Origin: Mycolicibacterium fortuitum subsp. fortuitum
GTDB lineage: Bacteria > Actinomycetota > Actinomycetes > Mycobacteriales > Mycobacteriaceae
Direction of reading: 5' to 3'
NCBI RefSeq assembly: GCF_022179545.1
Contig: NZ_AP025518.1
Span: 2,852,001 to 2,916,000 of the forward strand
DNA: 64,000 nt
The position numbers were made by a program, and so were the translations under genes. How positions within the stretch are numbered: position 1 is the first letter of the stretch; each line of letters begins with the position of its first letter. The notes under the pieces were generated by a model. The model ran no database searches, was not told where the DNA came from, and worked only from the letters and a program-made list of their open reading frames with translations. Below are positions 1-8,616 of this stretch, piece after piece.

Positions 1-64
1 GCCGCGTTGAGGAGTGCGGCAATCCGGCCCAGCCGTACGACGATCTAGCGGCGAGGGACGAGCC

Positions 65-1501
65 TCAACCGCTTCGTTCCGGAGGAACAAGAAGTTCCTC
101 GGGGTGGAAGTGGTGGTTGATGGTGTCCTGGCCGGTGTCCATCAGCGGCGGTGGGTGCCAGTGGATGCGGCCGGTGTCAGGGTCGACGCTGGTGGTCCAG
201 CCGAGTCCGACGAGGCGGTTGTCGGGCCCGCAGCTCAGTGCGAGGTCTGGGGCGTCGGTGTGGCCGCCGTGTTGCCAATCGGCCTTGGCGTGGTGGACCT
301 GGCAGTGGTCGGCCGGTGCGGTGCAGCCGGGCCGGGTGCAGCCTCGGTCGCGGTTGTAGAGCAGCAGTCGTTGGGCTTTGGTGGCCAACCGTTTGGTGCG
401 GGCCATGTAGAGCGGTTCGGCGGTGTAGTGGTCGTAGACGATCAGGTAATGGAAGCTGTGTGATGCCAACCTGATGAGGTCTTTCATCGGCATTCGGATA
501 CCCGAACCGGTGACCGCGATGCCGGCGCCGGCCTCCAGTTCGGCCAGGGTAGTGGAGACCACCACCGTGACCGGGAGACCGCCGTGCCGGCCCAGCCGTT
601 TGGACATGAGTAGTTCGCGCAGGGCCACTTTGAGCGCGTCGTGGTTGCGTTGGGCCTGGGTTCGGGTGTCACGGTCGGCGGCGGCCTGCTGGTCTTGCTG
701 TGCTTGGGAGGCCCCGGCCTCAGGAGGGTCGGGAGCATCGAGGGGGTTGGGTGACGGGTTGTGCAGTGGCTCAGGGTCGGTGGGGTTGTTAATGCCCGGT
801 GCGCCCCACACACCGGTGACCGTGGTCAGGTAGGCAGCGGCCTCGGGGTCCAACCAGCCCTGCACATGCACCAACCCGTCGGCGTCTTGTTTGCCGATCC
901 GCAGCCCGCGCAGGTGGGCCGCGACGTCGGGGCTGTCGCCGTCCTGGTTGAGCAGATACAGCAGTTTGTCGGCGGCGGCTTTGAGTGCTTCGGGGGTGTC
1001 GCGGGTCGCCGCGGCGACCAGATCAGATTCGATCTGTGCGAGTTCGGCTGTGCTGACGTAGTTTTCGGCTTTCTCCACCGTGGCGCGGATGATCGTGATG
1101 TGTTCGGTGTTGATCGATCCGGACCTCAGCGCGTCGGCGCATGCGGGCAGCGCCGGCGCCAGTACCTCGCCGGTGAGGCTGTATCGCGGTCCTAGGTTCT
1201 CGGCTGCGGCGACGCGGCGGGAGGCTTCCTTGCGGCTGATGCGCATCCGGGTGGCAAGAACATCGGTCCAGGATTTGCCGCCGATCTCGTGCGGGGTGGC
1301 ACGGGCCATCAGTGCCGACTGGATGCGGTGATCGATCATCGCCTGCGTGCGGGCATGCTGCTCACGCTCGGACTGCAGCGCCAATAACTCCGCAGTGTCG
1401 AACGCGGTGAAATCAATGTCGGCGAGCGTCGCGGTCACGGTCACGTGGCCCGCCAGCGCGGCCTCCAACGCCTCCCGGTTGTGCGCCAGCCCGACTCCCA
1501 T
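65..1501 (-). CDS. 13E12 repeat family protein (DUF222 + HNH endonuclease domain)
   Basis: This is a member of the mycobacterial REP13E12/DUF222 family, proteins with an N-terminal helical DUF222 domain and a C-terminal HNH nuclease motif. The HNH region near the C-terminus is visible as CTRPGCTAP, CQVHHAKADWQHGG and a later asparagine (PDNRLVG), so the nuclease fold looks complete. The frame stays open to an ATG at 1666. I place the start at the ATG ending at 1501, because a perfect SOS box lies directly upstream (1505-1520) and the residues before this Met are not family-like. With the box 3 nt from the ATG there is no room for a Shine-Dalgarno site, so the transcript is probably leaderless. 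Several M. tuberculosis 13E12 genes are LexA-regulated, and REP13E12 elements serve as phiRv1 integration sites. The biological role is unknown. Confidence 0.85.
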   Translation of the reverse strand: MGVGLAHNREALEAALAGHVTVTATLADIDFTAFDTAELLALQSEREQHARTQAMIDHRIQSALMARATPHEIGGKSWTDVLATRMRISRKEASRRVAAAENLGPRYSLTGEVLAPALPACADALRSGSINTEHITIIRATVEKAENYVSTAELAQIESDLVAAATRDTPEALKAAADKLLYLLNQDGDSPDVAAHLRGLRIGKQDADGLVHVQGWLDPEAAAYLTTVTGVWGAPGINNPTDPEPLHNPSPNPLDAPDPPEAGASQAQQDQQAAADRDTRTQAQRNHDALKVALRELLMSKRLGRHGGLPVTVVVSTTLAELEAGAGIAVTGSGIRMPMKDLIRLASHSFHYLIVYDHYTAEPLYMARTKRLATKAQRLLLYNRDRGCTRPGCTAPADHCQVHHAKADWQHGGHTDAPDLALSCGPDNRLVGLGWTTSVDPDTGRIHWHPPPLMDTGQDTINHHFHPEELLVPPERSG

Positions 1502-1504
1502 GAT

Positions 1505-1520
1505 TCGAACACTAGTTCGA
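1505..1520 (-). promoter_or_regulatory. SOS box (LexA operator), perfect match
   Basis: The sequence TCGAACACTAGTTCGA matches the mycobacterial SOS consensus TCGAAC-N4-GTTCGA at all 12 defined positions and is palindromic. It lies 3 nt upstream of the proposed 13E12 start and would place that gene under LexA/DNA-damage control. Confidence 0.88.
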
Positions 1521-1789
1521 TATACCGACAAGAATCCGCGGTTTGGGGCCGGTGTGGCCACAGTGACCAAAGTTCTTTCGCCCGCCCCGGTGATCGCGTA
1601 ATCGGACCTGGGCGACGTTTCGATCATCGCGATTTGTAAATTCTCGTCGGCGCCGAGGTGGCGCAATGCGAGCCGGGGCGACGGTTTCGCCAGGTACGCA
1701 ACGTCGGGCGGCGGCGCAATCAGTTAACCTGCGCAGACGGCAGATTCGCCGCGCTGCGGCAGCCACGAATCGCCCCTTACCTTGAGTGC

Positions 1790-2548
1790 GTGTCGTCGCA
1801 GCCCGAAGCCCATCCCGTATCGCTGCCGAGTCGCCGCGCGCGTGCCGATCAGGCCCGCCAGGTGGCCGACGTGCTGCGCCACCAGATCTACGAGGGCATC
1901 TATGACCGGGCGCTGCCGGCGGAGGCGGAGTTGGCCGCCGAGTTCTTCGTCTCCCGCAACACCATCCGCGAAGCGCTGGCCGTCCTCAAGAACGAGGGCC
2001 TGATCGATCGTGGCACCAAGGTGGGCACCCACGTAGCGGCCAGAAAATACGACCACGGCCTGGACGCGCTGGTGGGCTTGAAGGAGACGTTCAAGGACTA
2101 CGGCGACGTCCGCAACGAAGTCCGGGCCGTGCAGCGGCTGTCCGCCCCACCGGCGGTGGCCCGCAAACTGGGCCTCGAACCGGGCACGCAGGTGGTCTTC
2201 ATCGAGCGCCTGCGCTATCTCGCCGATCTGCCGGTATCGCTGGACCTGACCTATCTGGCTCCCGATATCGGTGAGCAGGTGATCGGTCATGCGCTGGAGA
2301 GCAACGACATCTTCGCGCTCATCGAACGGGTCAGCGGACGCCGGCTGGGCGGGGCAAGTCTTGCCCTGGAGGCGGTTTCGACCGACCCGCACACCGCCGC
2401 GATGCTGCAGGTGCCGGCCGGTTCGGCCCTGTTGATGTCGGAACGGCTGACCAGCCTGGACGACGGCACGCCCGTCGACCTGGAGTACATCCGGATGCGT
2501 GGTGACCGAATCACCATGCGCGGCAACCTCGTTAGGAGAGACGCATGA
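1790..2548 (+). CDS. GntR-family transcriptional regulator (HutC/UTRA type)
   Basis: About 252 residues. An N-terminal winged-helix domain is visible (ADQARQVADVLRHQIYEGIY, then AEFFVSRNTIREALAVLKNEG), followed by a UTRA ligand-binding domain (residues ~90-250) ending in LEYIRMRGDRITMRG. I chose the GTG at 1790 because the family homology starts just after it; the frame is open back to 1658 with non-family residues. It is the first gene of a coupled operon: its stop overlaps the ferredoxin start by 4 bp (ATGA). It is therefore likely the local, probably autoregulated, control of the downstream transporter and redox genes. The ligand is unknown. It is divergent from the SOS-regulated 13E12 gene. 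Confidence 0.88.
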   Translation: MSSQPEAHPVSLPSRRARADQARQVADVLRHQIYEGIYDRALPAEAELAAEFFVSRNTIREALAVLKNEGLIDRGTKVGTHVAARKYDHGLDALVGLKETFKDYGDVRNEVRAVQRLSAPPAVARKLGLEPGTQVVFIERLRYLADLPVSLDLTYLAPDIGEQVIGHALESNDIFALIERVSGRRLGGASLALEAVSTDPHTAAMLQVPAGSALLMSERLTSLDDGTPVDLEYIRMRGDRITMRGNLVRRDA

Positions 2549-2772
2549 CACTGGTCAATCAGCGCGCCGATGTCCCGGTGACCATCGACGAATCCCTGTG
2601 TATCGAGGGCTGCACATTGTGCGTCGATGTGTGTCCGCTGGATTCGCTGGCCATCAATCCCGAGAACGGTAAGGCCTTCATGCACGTCGACGAGTGCTGG
2701 TACTGCGGCCCGTGCGCGGCTCGCTGCCCCACCGGCGCCGTCACCGTCAACATGCCCTATCTCATCCGCTAG
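2545..2772 (+). CDS. Small two-cluster 4Fe-4S ferredoxin, AprB-like
   Basis: A 75-residue protein with two 4Fe-4S cysteine sets: C19-x3-C23-x2-C26-x3-C30-P and C51-x2-C54-x2-C57-x3-C61-P. The second set sits in DECWYCGPCAARCP, which resembles the C-W-x-C motif of the adenylylsulfate reductase beta subunit (AprB). The first motif has an unusual extra residue between the first two cysteines. The start overlaps the regulator stop by 4 bp, and the next gene begins 10 bp after its stop. The likely partner is the AprA-like flavoprotein at the end of the operon, to which it would pass electrons in the cytoplasm. The substrate is not known. Confidence 0.85.
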   Translation: MTLVNQRADVPVTIDESLCIEGCTLCVDVCPLDSLAINPENGKAFMHVDECWYCGPCAARCPTGAVTVNMPYLIR

Positions 2773-2782
2773 AGGACCCGAT

Positions 2783-4213
2783 GTGAAAACAGCCCTGATC
2801 GCTCTCACCGCCGGTCTCACGCTCGCGACCGCCGGTTGCTCCCTGGACTCGGCGACGAAGTCGGCCGATACCGTCGACGTCGTCGTCGGATACCAGTCCA
2901 AGACCATCAACACCGTCACTGCCGGAACGTTGTTGCGCGCCCAGGGATACCTGGAGCGCCGATTGGCCGACATCACCACCCGCACCGGCACCAAGTACAA
3001 CGTGACGTGGCAGGACTACGACACGGGCGCACCGATCACCGCGCAGATGGTCGCCGAGAAGATCGACATCGGTTCCATGGGCGACTATCCGATGCTCATC
3101 AACGGGTCGAAGACGCAGGCGAACGAACGCGCCAAGACCGAGATCGTCTCGGTCACCGGGTACAACCCGAAGGGTGCGCTGAACATGGTTGTGGTGGCAC
3201 CGGACTCACCCGCCAAGTCATTGACCGATCTGTCCGGCAAGAAGGTGTCGGCCAGCGTTGGCTCGGCCGGCCACGGCATGTTGGTGCAAGCCCTGGGCAG
3301 GGCCGGTGTAGACGCCAAAACCAGCGTGGAGGTGCTCAACCAGCAGCCTCAGGTCGGCGCCTCGTCGCTGGAATCGGGTCAGGTGCAAGCACTCTCGCAG
3401 TTCGTCGCCTGGCCTGGCCTGCTGGTCCACCAGGGCAAGGCCAAACTGCTCTACGACGGGGCCGAACTGAACTACCCGACCTTGCACGGCGTGGTGGTGC
3501 GCCGGGCGTATGCGGCTGACCATCCCGAAGTGCTCGACGCATTTCTGCAGGCACAACTGGACGCCACCGACTTCCTCAACACCAAGCCGTTGGAGGCGGC
3601 CCGCATCGTCTCCGAGGGCAGCGGGCTGCCTCAGGAGGTCGTCTACCTGTACAACGGGCCGGGTGGCACCTCGTTCGACACCACGCTCAAGCCCTCGCTC
3701 ATCGAGGCGCTCAAAGGCGATGTGCCCTACCTGAAGTCGATCGACAACTTCGCCGACCTCGACGTGACTGGCTTCGTGCAGGACGCGCCGTTGCGGGCGG
3801 CGTTCGCCACGCGCGGACAGGACTACGACAAGGCGCTGAACTCGAACACCAACCCGTCGGCGCTGAGCGGCACCGACCCGGTATGCCACACCGCAGTCGA
3901 CAACCCCGCCACCGCAGGCGAACTGTGGCTCGACGGATCGGACACGACCACGGCGGCCGCGACGCCGGTCTGTCTACTCAAGGCAATCCGGCAGGCCGAA
4001 GGTGAGGGCAAGAAGGTACGGGCCGCCTACGTCTCCGACGCCGAACTCGGCACGCGGTGGTTCGCCGACAAGGCGGTATGGGTGCGGCTTCCGGGGGCGG
4101 GCGCTGAAGGGTATCTGCCGTTCGGCACCCAAGCGGGCGCCGAACGTTACACAGCAGCCCATCCCGGGGCGGCAGTCGTCGACTACGGGCAAGCGCTGGC
4201 AGGTGCGGTGTGA
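2783..4213 (+). CDS. ABC transporter substrate-binding lipoprotein, SsuA/NMT1-like, with NosL-like C-terminal domain
   Basis: The protein has 476 residues from a GTG start 10 bp after the ferredoxin stop. A lipoprotein signal peptide ends in ATAGC at residue ~19. Residues ~30-340 look like a nitrate/sulfonate/taurine-type periplasmic binding domain (VVVGYQSKTINTVTAG, SLTDLSGKKVSASVGSAGHG). The last ~115 residues are extra compared with ordinary SsuA proteins (about 320). They resemble the NosL metal-binding fold: VRAAYVSDAELGTRWF, then LPFGTQAGAERYTAAHPGA, then VVDYGQAL. The classic NosL CxxCGM motif is not evident; two cysteines (VCHTA, PVCLL) are present instead. The gene is coupled by a 4-bp overlap to the permease gene. 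The binding domain call is fairly sure and the NosL assignment is by eye. Confidence 0.82.
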   Translation: MKTALIALTAGLTLATAGCSLDSATKSADTVDVVVGYQSKTINTVTAGTLLRAQGYLERRLADITTRTGTKYNVTWQDYDTGAPITAQMVAEKIDIGSMGDYPMLINGSKTQANERAKTEIVSVTGYNPKGALNMVVVAPDSPAKSLTDLSGKKVSASVGSAGHGMLVQALGRAGVDAKTSVEVLNQQPQVGASSLESGQVQALSQFVAWPGLLVHQGKAKLLYDGAELNYPTLHGVVVRRAYAADHPEVLDAFLQAQLDATDFLNTKPLEAARIVSEGSGLPQEVVYLYNGPGGTSFDTTLKPSLIEALKGDVPYLKSIDNFADLDVTGFVQDAPLRAAFATRGQDYDKALNSNTNPSALSGTDPVCHTAVDNPATAGELWLDGSDTTTAAATPVCLLKAIRQAEGEGKKVRAAYVSDAELGTRWFADKAVWVRLPGAGAEGYLPFGTQAGAERYTAAHPGAAVVDYGQALAGAV

Positions 4214-5070
4214 CCGCCACCGAGATCGCTCCCGCCACGGTCGCCGAGCTCAAGGTCGCGTCACCGGCCCGTCGTAGCCGCCGTGCGCCGTCGGTCTGGC
4301 GTCATCGACTGGTCCGCCTGGCGTCGGTGGCCAGTGCGGTGGTCCTGTGGCAGCTGTTGACCGCCAACGACGTGCGGTTCGGGTTACGGTTCGACACCTT
4401 GCCCACAGTCACCGAAATCACTGCGGCGCTGGTGAACCGGCTGGGAACTCAGGAGTACTGGCTGGACCTCGGCCAGTCGCTGATCCGCATTCTCACCGGG
4501 TTCGGAATCGCCGCCGTGGTCGGGGTGGTCACCGGAATCCTGTTGGGGCGAACGGCATGGTTCGCCGACATCTTCGGCCCGCTCACCGAGTTGGCCCGGC
4601 CGATCCCGGCGATCGCCATGGTGCCGGTGGCGATTCTGCTGTTCCCCAGCGACGAGGCGGGAATCGTGTTCATCACCTTCCTGGCGGCGTACTTCCCGAT
4701 CATGGTCAGTGTCCGGCACGCGGTGCGTGCGCTTCCGACAATCTGGGAGGATTCGGTCCGCACCCTGGGCGGAGGTCGGCTCGACGTGTTGCGCCAGGTG
4801 GTGCTGCCCGGCATCCTGCCGGGACTGTTCGGCGGGCTCTCGGTCGGCATGGGCGTGGCCTGGATCTGCGTGATCTCCGCTGAGATGATCTCCGGCCGAC
4901 TGGGTGTGGGCTACCGCACCTGGCAGGCGTACACGGTGCTGAACTATCCCTACGTGTTCGTCGGCATCATCACGATCGGTGTGCTCGGCTTCCTGACCGC
5001 GGCCGCGGTCGAGCTGATCGGCCGCCGAACCACCCGCTGGCTGCCGCGCGGTGAAGAGAGTGTGCGATGA
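4210..5070 (+). CDS. ABC transporter permease, SsuC/TauC-like
   Basis: A 286-residue integral membrane protein with several hydrophobic segments and the conserved cytoplasmic EAA-type loop (ALPTIWEDSVRTLGGGRLDVLRQVVLPGILPGLFGGL), typical of BPD-type permeases for nitrate, sulfonate or taurine. It starts at a GTG overlapping the binding-protein stop by 4 bp and ends overlapping the ATPase start by 4 bp. It would form the membrane channel with the adjacent ATPase. Confidence 0.92.
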   Translation: MTATEIAPATVAELKVASPARRSRRAPSVWRHRLVRLASVASAVVLWQLLTANDVRFGLRFDTLPTVTEITAALVNRLGTQEYWLDLGQSLIRILTGFGIAAVVGVVTGILLGRTAWFADIFGPLTELARPIPAIAMVPVAILLFPSDEAGIVFITFLAAYFPIMVSVRHAVRALPTIWEDSVRTLGGGRLDVLRQVVLPGILPGLFGGLSVGMGVAWICVISAEMISGRLGVGYRTWQAYTVLNYPYVFVGIITIGVLGFLTAAAVELIGRRTTRWLPRGEESVR

Positions 5071-5816
5071 ACACGACACTTGCCGGAGCGGGAATGCGGC
5101 TCGAACTCGACGCAATCACGTTGTCCTACACCGGCGCCCCGGTGATCGAGAATCTGAGCCTCACCGTCGAGCCCGGCGAGATCCTGGTGCTCACCGGTCC
5201 GTCGGGATGCGGCAAGTCGACGGTGCTGCGTGCGCTCACCGGGCTGTTGCGCCCCGACGGTGGGCGGGTCCTGGCCGACGGTGAGCCCGTCACCACCACC
5301 TCACGCGACCGCGGCATGGTGTTTCAGGACAGCGCGCTGCTGCCCTGGCGCACGGTGCGGTCGAACATCGAACTGGCCCTACAGTTGCGGGGGGAGCCGA
5401 AAGCCAATCGGCGCGAACGGGCCGATCGCTGGATAACCGAGGTCGGCCTGTCCGGGTTCGCCGATTACCTGCCGAAGAACCTCTCCGGCGGAATGCGGCA
5501 ACGCGTCCAACTCGCCCGAGGCCTGGCCGGTGCGCCTCGCGCGGTGATGATGGACGAGCCGTTCGCAGCGCTCGACACTCAGACACGGGCGGCCATGCAG
5601 CGGTTGCTGATCGACACCTGGAAGGCCCACCCGACAACCATCGTGTTCGTCACCCACGACGTCGACGAGGCCCTCACCCTCGGTGACCGAGTCGCTGTAC
5701 TCGGTCGTGCCGGACAGCCGCTACGCGCCCTCATCGAGGTGGGCCAGCCCCGAACCGACCATCCCGAACGATCCGCGCTGCGCGCCGAGATCATTGCCGC
5801 CCTGGAGCAACCTTGA
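5067..5816 (+). CDS. ABC transporter ATP-binding protein, SsuB/TauB-like
   Basis: The 249-residue nucleotide-binding subunit shows a complete motif set: Walker A (GPSGCGKST), Q-loop (VFQDSALLPW), signature LSGGMRQRVQLARGLA, Walker B (AVMMDEP) and the H-loop (VFVTHDVDEA). Both ends overlap neighbours by 4 bp. It powers the importer formed by the preceding lipoprotein and permease. Confidence 0.93.
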   Translation: MNTTLAGAGMRLELDAITLSYTGAPVIENLSLTVEPGEILVLTGPSGCGKSTVLRALTGLLRPDGGRVLADGEPVTTTSRDRGMVFQDSALLPWRTVRSNIELALQLRGEPKANRRERADRWITEVGLSGFADYLPKNLSGGMRQRVQLARGLAGAPRAVMMDEPFAALDTQTRAAMQRLLIDTWKAHPTTIVFVTHDVDEALTLGDRVAVLGRAGQPLRALIEVGQPRTDHPERSALRAEIIAALEQP

Positions 5817-8500
5817 CCGAACTGACCGAGATTCCCGACGTCGATGACGCGATCAGGATCGACTGTGACGTACTGGTAATCGGCGGGGGGACCGCCGGCA
5901 CCATGGCCGCACTCACCGCCGCCGAGAACGGCGCCCAGGTGCTGCTGCTCGAAAAGGCGCACGTCCGGCACTCCGGCGCCCTCGCCATGGGCATGGACGG
6001 CGTCAACAACGCGGTGATCCCCGGTAAGGCCGAGCCCGAGGACTACGTCGCCGAGATCACCCGCGCCAACGACGGAATCGTCAACCAGCGCACGGTCTAT
6101 CAGACCGCCACCCGGGGCTTCGCCATGGTGCAGCGGCTCGAGCGCTACGGCGTCAAGTTCGAGAAGGACGAACACGGCGAGTACGCCGTACGGCGCGTGC
6201 ACCGGTCCGGCTCCTATGTGTTGCCGATGCCCGAGGGCAAGGACGTCAAGAAAGCTCTCTACCGGGTGCTGCGGCAACGGTCGATGCGCGAGAAGATCCG
6301 CATCGAGAACCGGTTCATGCCAGTGCGCGTGCTCACCGACAGGGGGAGAGCGGTCGGCGCGGTCGCATTCAACACCCGCACAGGCGAATTCGTCACCGTC
6401 GCCGCCAAGGCCGTGATCCTGTCCACCGGAGCGTGCGGTCGTCTCGGGCTGCCGGCCTCGGGATATCTGTACGGCACCTACGAGAATCCCACCAATGCCG
6501 GGGACGGATACGCCATGGCCTACCACGCCGGCGCCGAACTCTCCGGAATCGAGTGCTTCCAGGTCAATCCGCTGATCAAGGACTACAACGGCCCGGCCTG
6601 CGCCTACGTCGCCAACCCCTTCGGCGGCTATCAGGTCAATGCGCTGGGGGAGCGGTTCGTCGACTCCGACTACTGGTCGGGCCAGATGATGGCCGAGGTG
6701 AAAGAGGAAATCGAATCGGCGCGCGGGCCGATCTACCTCAAGGTCAGTCACCTGCCCGACGAGACGCTGACCACGCTGGAGAACATTCTTCACACCACCG
6801 AGCGGCCGACCCGCGGAACATTCCACGCCAACCGCGGGCACGACTACCGCACTCACGACATCGAGATGCACATCTCGGAGATCGGTTTGTGCTCAGGGCA
6901 TTCCGCTTCAGGCGTGTGGGTGGACGAGCACGCCCGCACCACCGTCCCCGGCCTGTACGCCGCGGGGGACCTGGCGTGCGTACCACACAACTACATGATC
7001 GGCGCGTTCGTGTACGGCGACCTCGCCGGTGAGCATGCCGCCTCCACGCTGTCGGAAGTGGCTGCACCGGTTGACCTTCCGGCCGACCAGGTGGCTGCCG
7101 CCCACGAGCTCATCTACCGTCCGCTGCGGCACCCCGATGGTCCGCCGCAGCCGCAGGTCGAGTTCAAACTGCGCCGGTTCGTCAACGACTATGTGGCGCC
7201 GCCCAAGACTGCCACCAAGCTCTCGATCGCGGTGCAGACCTTCGAGCGGATGGTGGCCGAGGTCGAGGGCATCGGAGCGCGGACGCCGCACGAGTTGATG
7301 CGGGCCGCCGAAGTGTCCTTCATCCGCGACTGCGCGGAAATGGCGGCGCGGTCGTCACTGACCCGGACCGAATCGCGCTGGGGTCTCTACCACGAGCGTG
7401 CCGATCTGCCCGAGCGGGACGATCAGCAGTGGCGATACCACCTCAACCTCTACAAGGGTGCCGACGGAGAAATGCGGTTCGTGAAGCGTCCGGTGGCGCC
7501 GTATTTCGTCGCGGTGCCCGAGCTGGACCATCTGACCTCACACGACCCGGTGACCACAGTCGAACAACCACACCTGCACGGCGGGCGCGCCCCGGCAGCG
7601 GAACGTTCCCGGGTCCGGCCGGCCGGGTCAGCGCAGCCGCCGTCACCGCGCATCGCTGCGGTGCTGGCGCTGGAGGAGCCTTCGCTGGCGGATCTGAACA
7701 CCTACCTGGTCGATTCCGACCCGGGTGTGCGCCGTACCGCAGTGGCGACTCTCGTCGAGCATCTGCCTGACGGATACCAGCCGGCTCTGGTGGCTGCCCT
7801 GGCCGACGACGATCCCGGAGTGCGCCGGGAAACCGCCGACGCGGTCCGCGAACTCGTCGAGGTCCTGCCTGATCCGGGCGCCTTCCTCGACCGGTTGGAA
7901 TCTGAGGATCCGGTGGTCCGCGCCGTGACGGTGTACCTGGTGAGTTCCCGGCGCGTCGGCAGCGCCGAGGCGTACCGGACAGCCTCGACCGACACCGACC
8001 ACCGGGTACGGATCGAGGCGGTGCGGGCGCTGGTGTCGGTCGACGACCACACCGGCGTGGCGGCCGCGACCACCGACGAGAACCGCGAGGTGCGGATCGC
8101 CGCGGTGGGCGGGCTCGCGACCTTGCGGGCCGGCGCCGAGGCGGTGCGCCTGGCCCTCGAGGACCGCGACCCGCTGGTGCGGGCGGCGGCGCTGGCGTCG
8201 CTCGGCGCGGTCGGCTGCAGCGACGAAGACGTGGTCAGCGTCGAGAAGGCGTTCACCGAATCGGCGTGGCAGATCCGCCAGGGCGCGGCCCGGGCACTGG
8301 CCGGGGCCGCACCGGAGGTCGCGGTTCCGACCCTGTCGCGGGCACTGGAGGATCAGCACCTCGATGTCCGTAAGGCGGCGGTGTTGAGCCTGAGCCGATG
8401 GGCGGCTTCGGAGTCGACGGCCCGCCAAGCACTCACGGTGGCGCTGGACGACAGTGACGCCGATGTGCGTGCCTATGCGCGTCAGGCGCTCGCTGGTTGA
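5813..8500 (+). CDS. AprA-like FAD-dependent oxidoreductase fused to C-terminal HEAT repeats
   Basis: The protein has 895 residues from a TTG start overlapping the ATPase stop by 4 bp. Residues ~15-560 form a fumarate reductase/APS-reductase-alpha type flavoprotein: the dinucleotide-binding motif CDVLVIGGGTAGTMAALTAAENGA, then NPTNAGDGYAMAYHAGAELSG, and the FAD-contacting GLYAAGDLACVPHN. Residues ~611-895 contain about nine HEAT/PBS-lyase-like repeats with the recurring pattern D-x-D-P-x-V-R-x-x-A-x-x-x-L. AprA-family proteins normally lack such a tail, so this is a fusion. With the AprB-like ferredoxin in the same operon it suggests a two-component redox enzyme on the imported solute. The reaction and its direction are not deducible from sequence. 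Confidence 0.85.
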   Translation: MTELTEIPDVDDAIRIDCDVLVIGGGTAGTMAALTAAENGAQVLLLEKAHVRHSGALAMGMDGVNNAVIPGKAEPEDYVAEITRANDGIVNQRTVYQTATRGFAMVQRLERYGVKFEKDEHGEYAVRRVHRSGSYVLPMPEGKDVKKALYRVLRQRSMREKIRIENRFMPVRVLTDRGRAVGAVAFNTRTGEFVTVAAKAVILSTGACGRLGLPASGYLYGTYENPTNAGDGYAMAYHAGAELSGIECFQVNPLIKDYNGPACAYVANPFGGYQVNALGERFVDSDYWSGQMMAEVKEEIESARGPIYLKVSHLPDETLTTLENILHTTERPTRGTFHANRGHDYRTHDIEMHISEIGLCSGHSASGVWVDEHARTTVPGLYAAGDLACVPHNYMIGAFVYGDLAGEHAASTLSEVAAPVDLPADQVAAAHELIYRPLRHPDGPPQPQVEFKLRRFVNDYVAPPKTATKLSIAVQTFERMVAEVEGIGARTPHELMRAAEVSFIRDCAEMAARSSLTRTESRWGLYHERADLPERDDQQWRYHLNLYKGADGEMRFVKRPVAPYFVAVPELDHLTSHDPVTTVEQPHLHGGRAPAAERSRVRPAGSAQPPSPRIAAVLALEEPSLADLNTYLVDSDPGVRRTAVATLVEHLPDGYQPALVAALADDDPGVRRETADAVRELVEVLPDPGAFLDRLESEDPVVRAVTVYLVSSRRVGSAEAYRTASTDTDHRVRIEAVRALVSVDDHTGVAAATTDENREVRIAAVGGLATLRAGAEAVRLALEDRDPLVRAAALASLGAVGCSDEDVVSVEKAFTESAWQIRQGAARALAGAAPEVAVPTLSRALEDQHLDVRKAAVLSLSRWAASESTARQALTVALDDSDADVRAYARQALAG

Positions 8501-8616
8501 GCGGAACCTTGCCGGGGCGCCGACGGCGCTACTGGCCGGTGATCACGCACAGGCCGCACCAGATGAAGTTCGTCGTTACCGCTGCTAACGACCGGACCTC
8601 GGCCTAATGTCGATGC

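Noticed and set aside
65..1501. 13E12 gene as evidence of a prophage here
   Set aside because: No integrase, phage structural gene or attachment duplication is present; the family is dispersed in mycobacteria.
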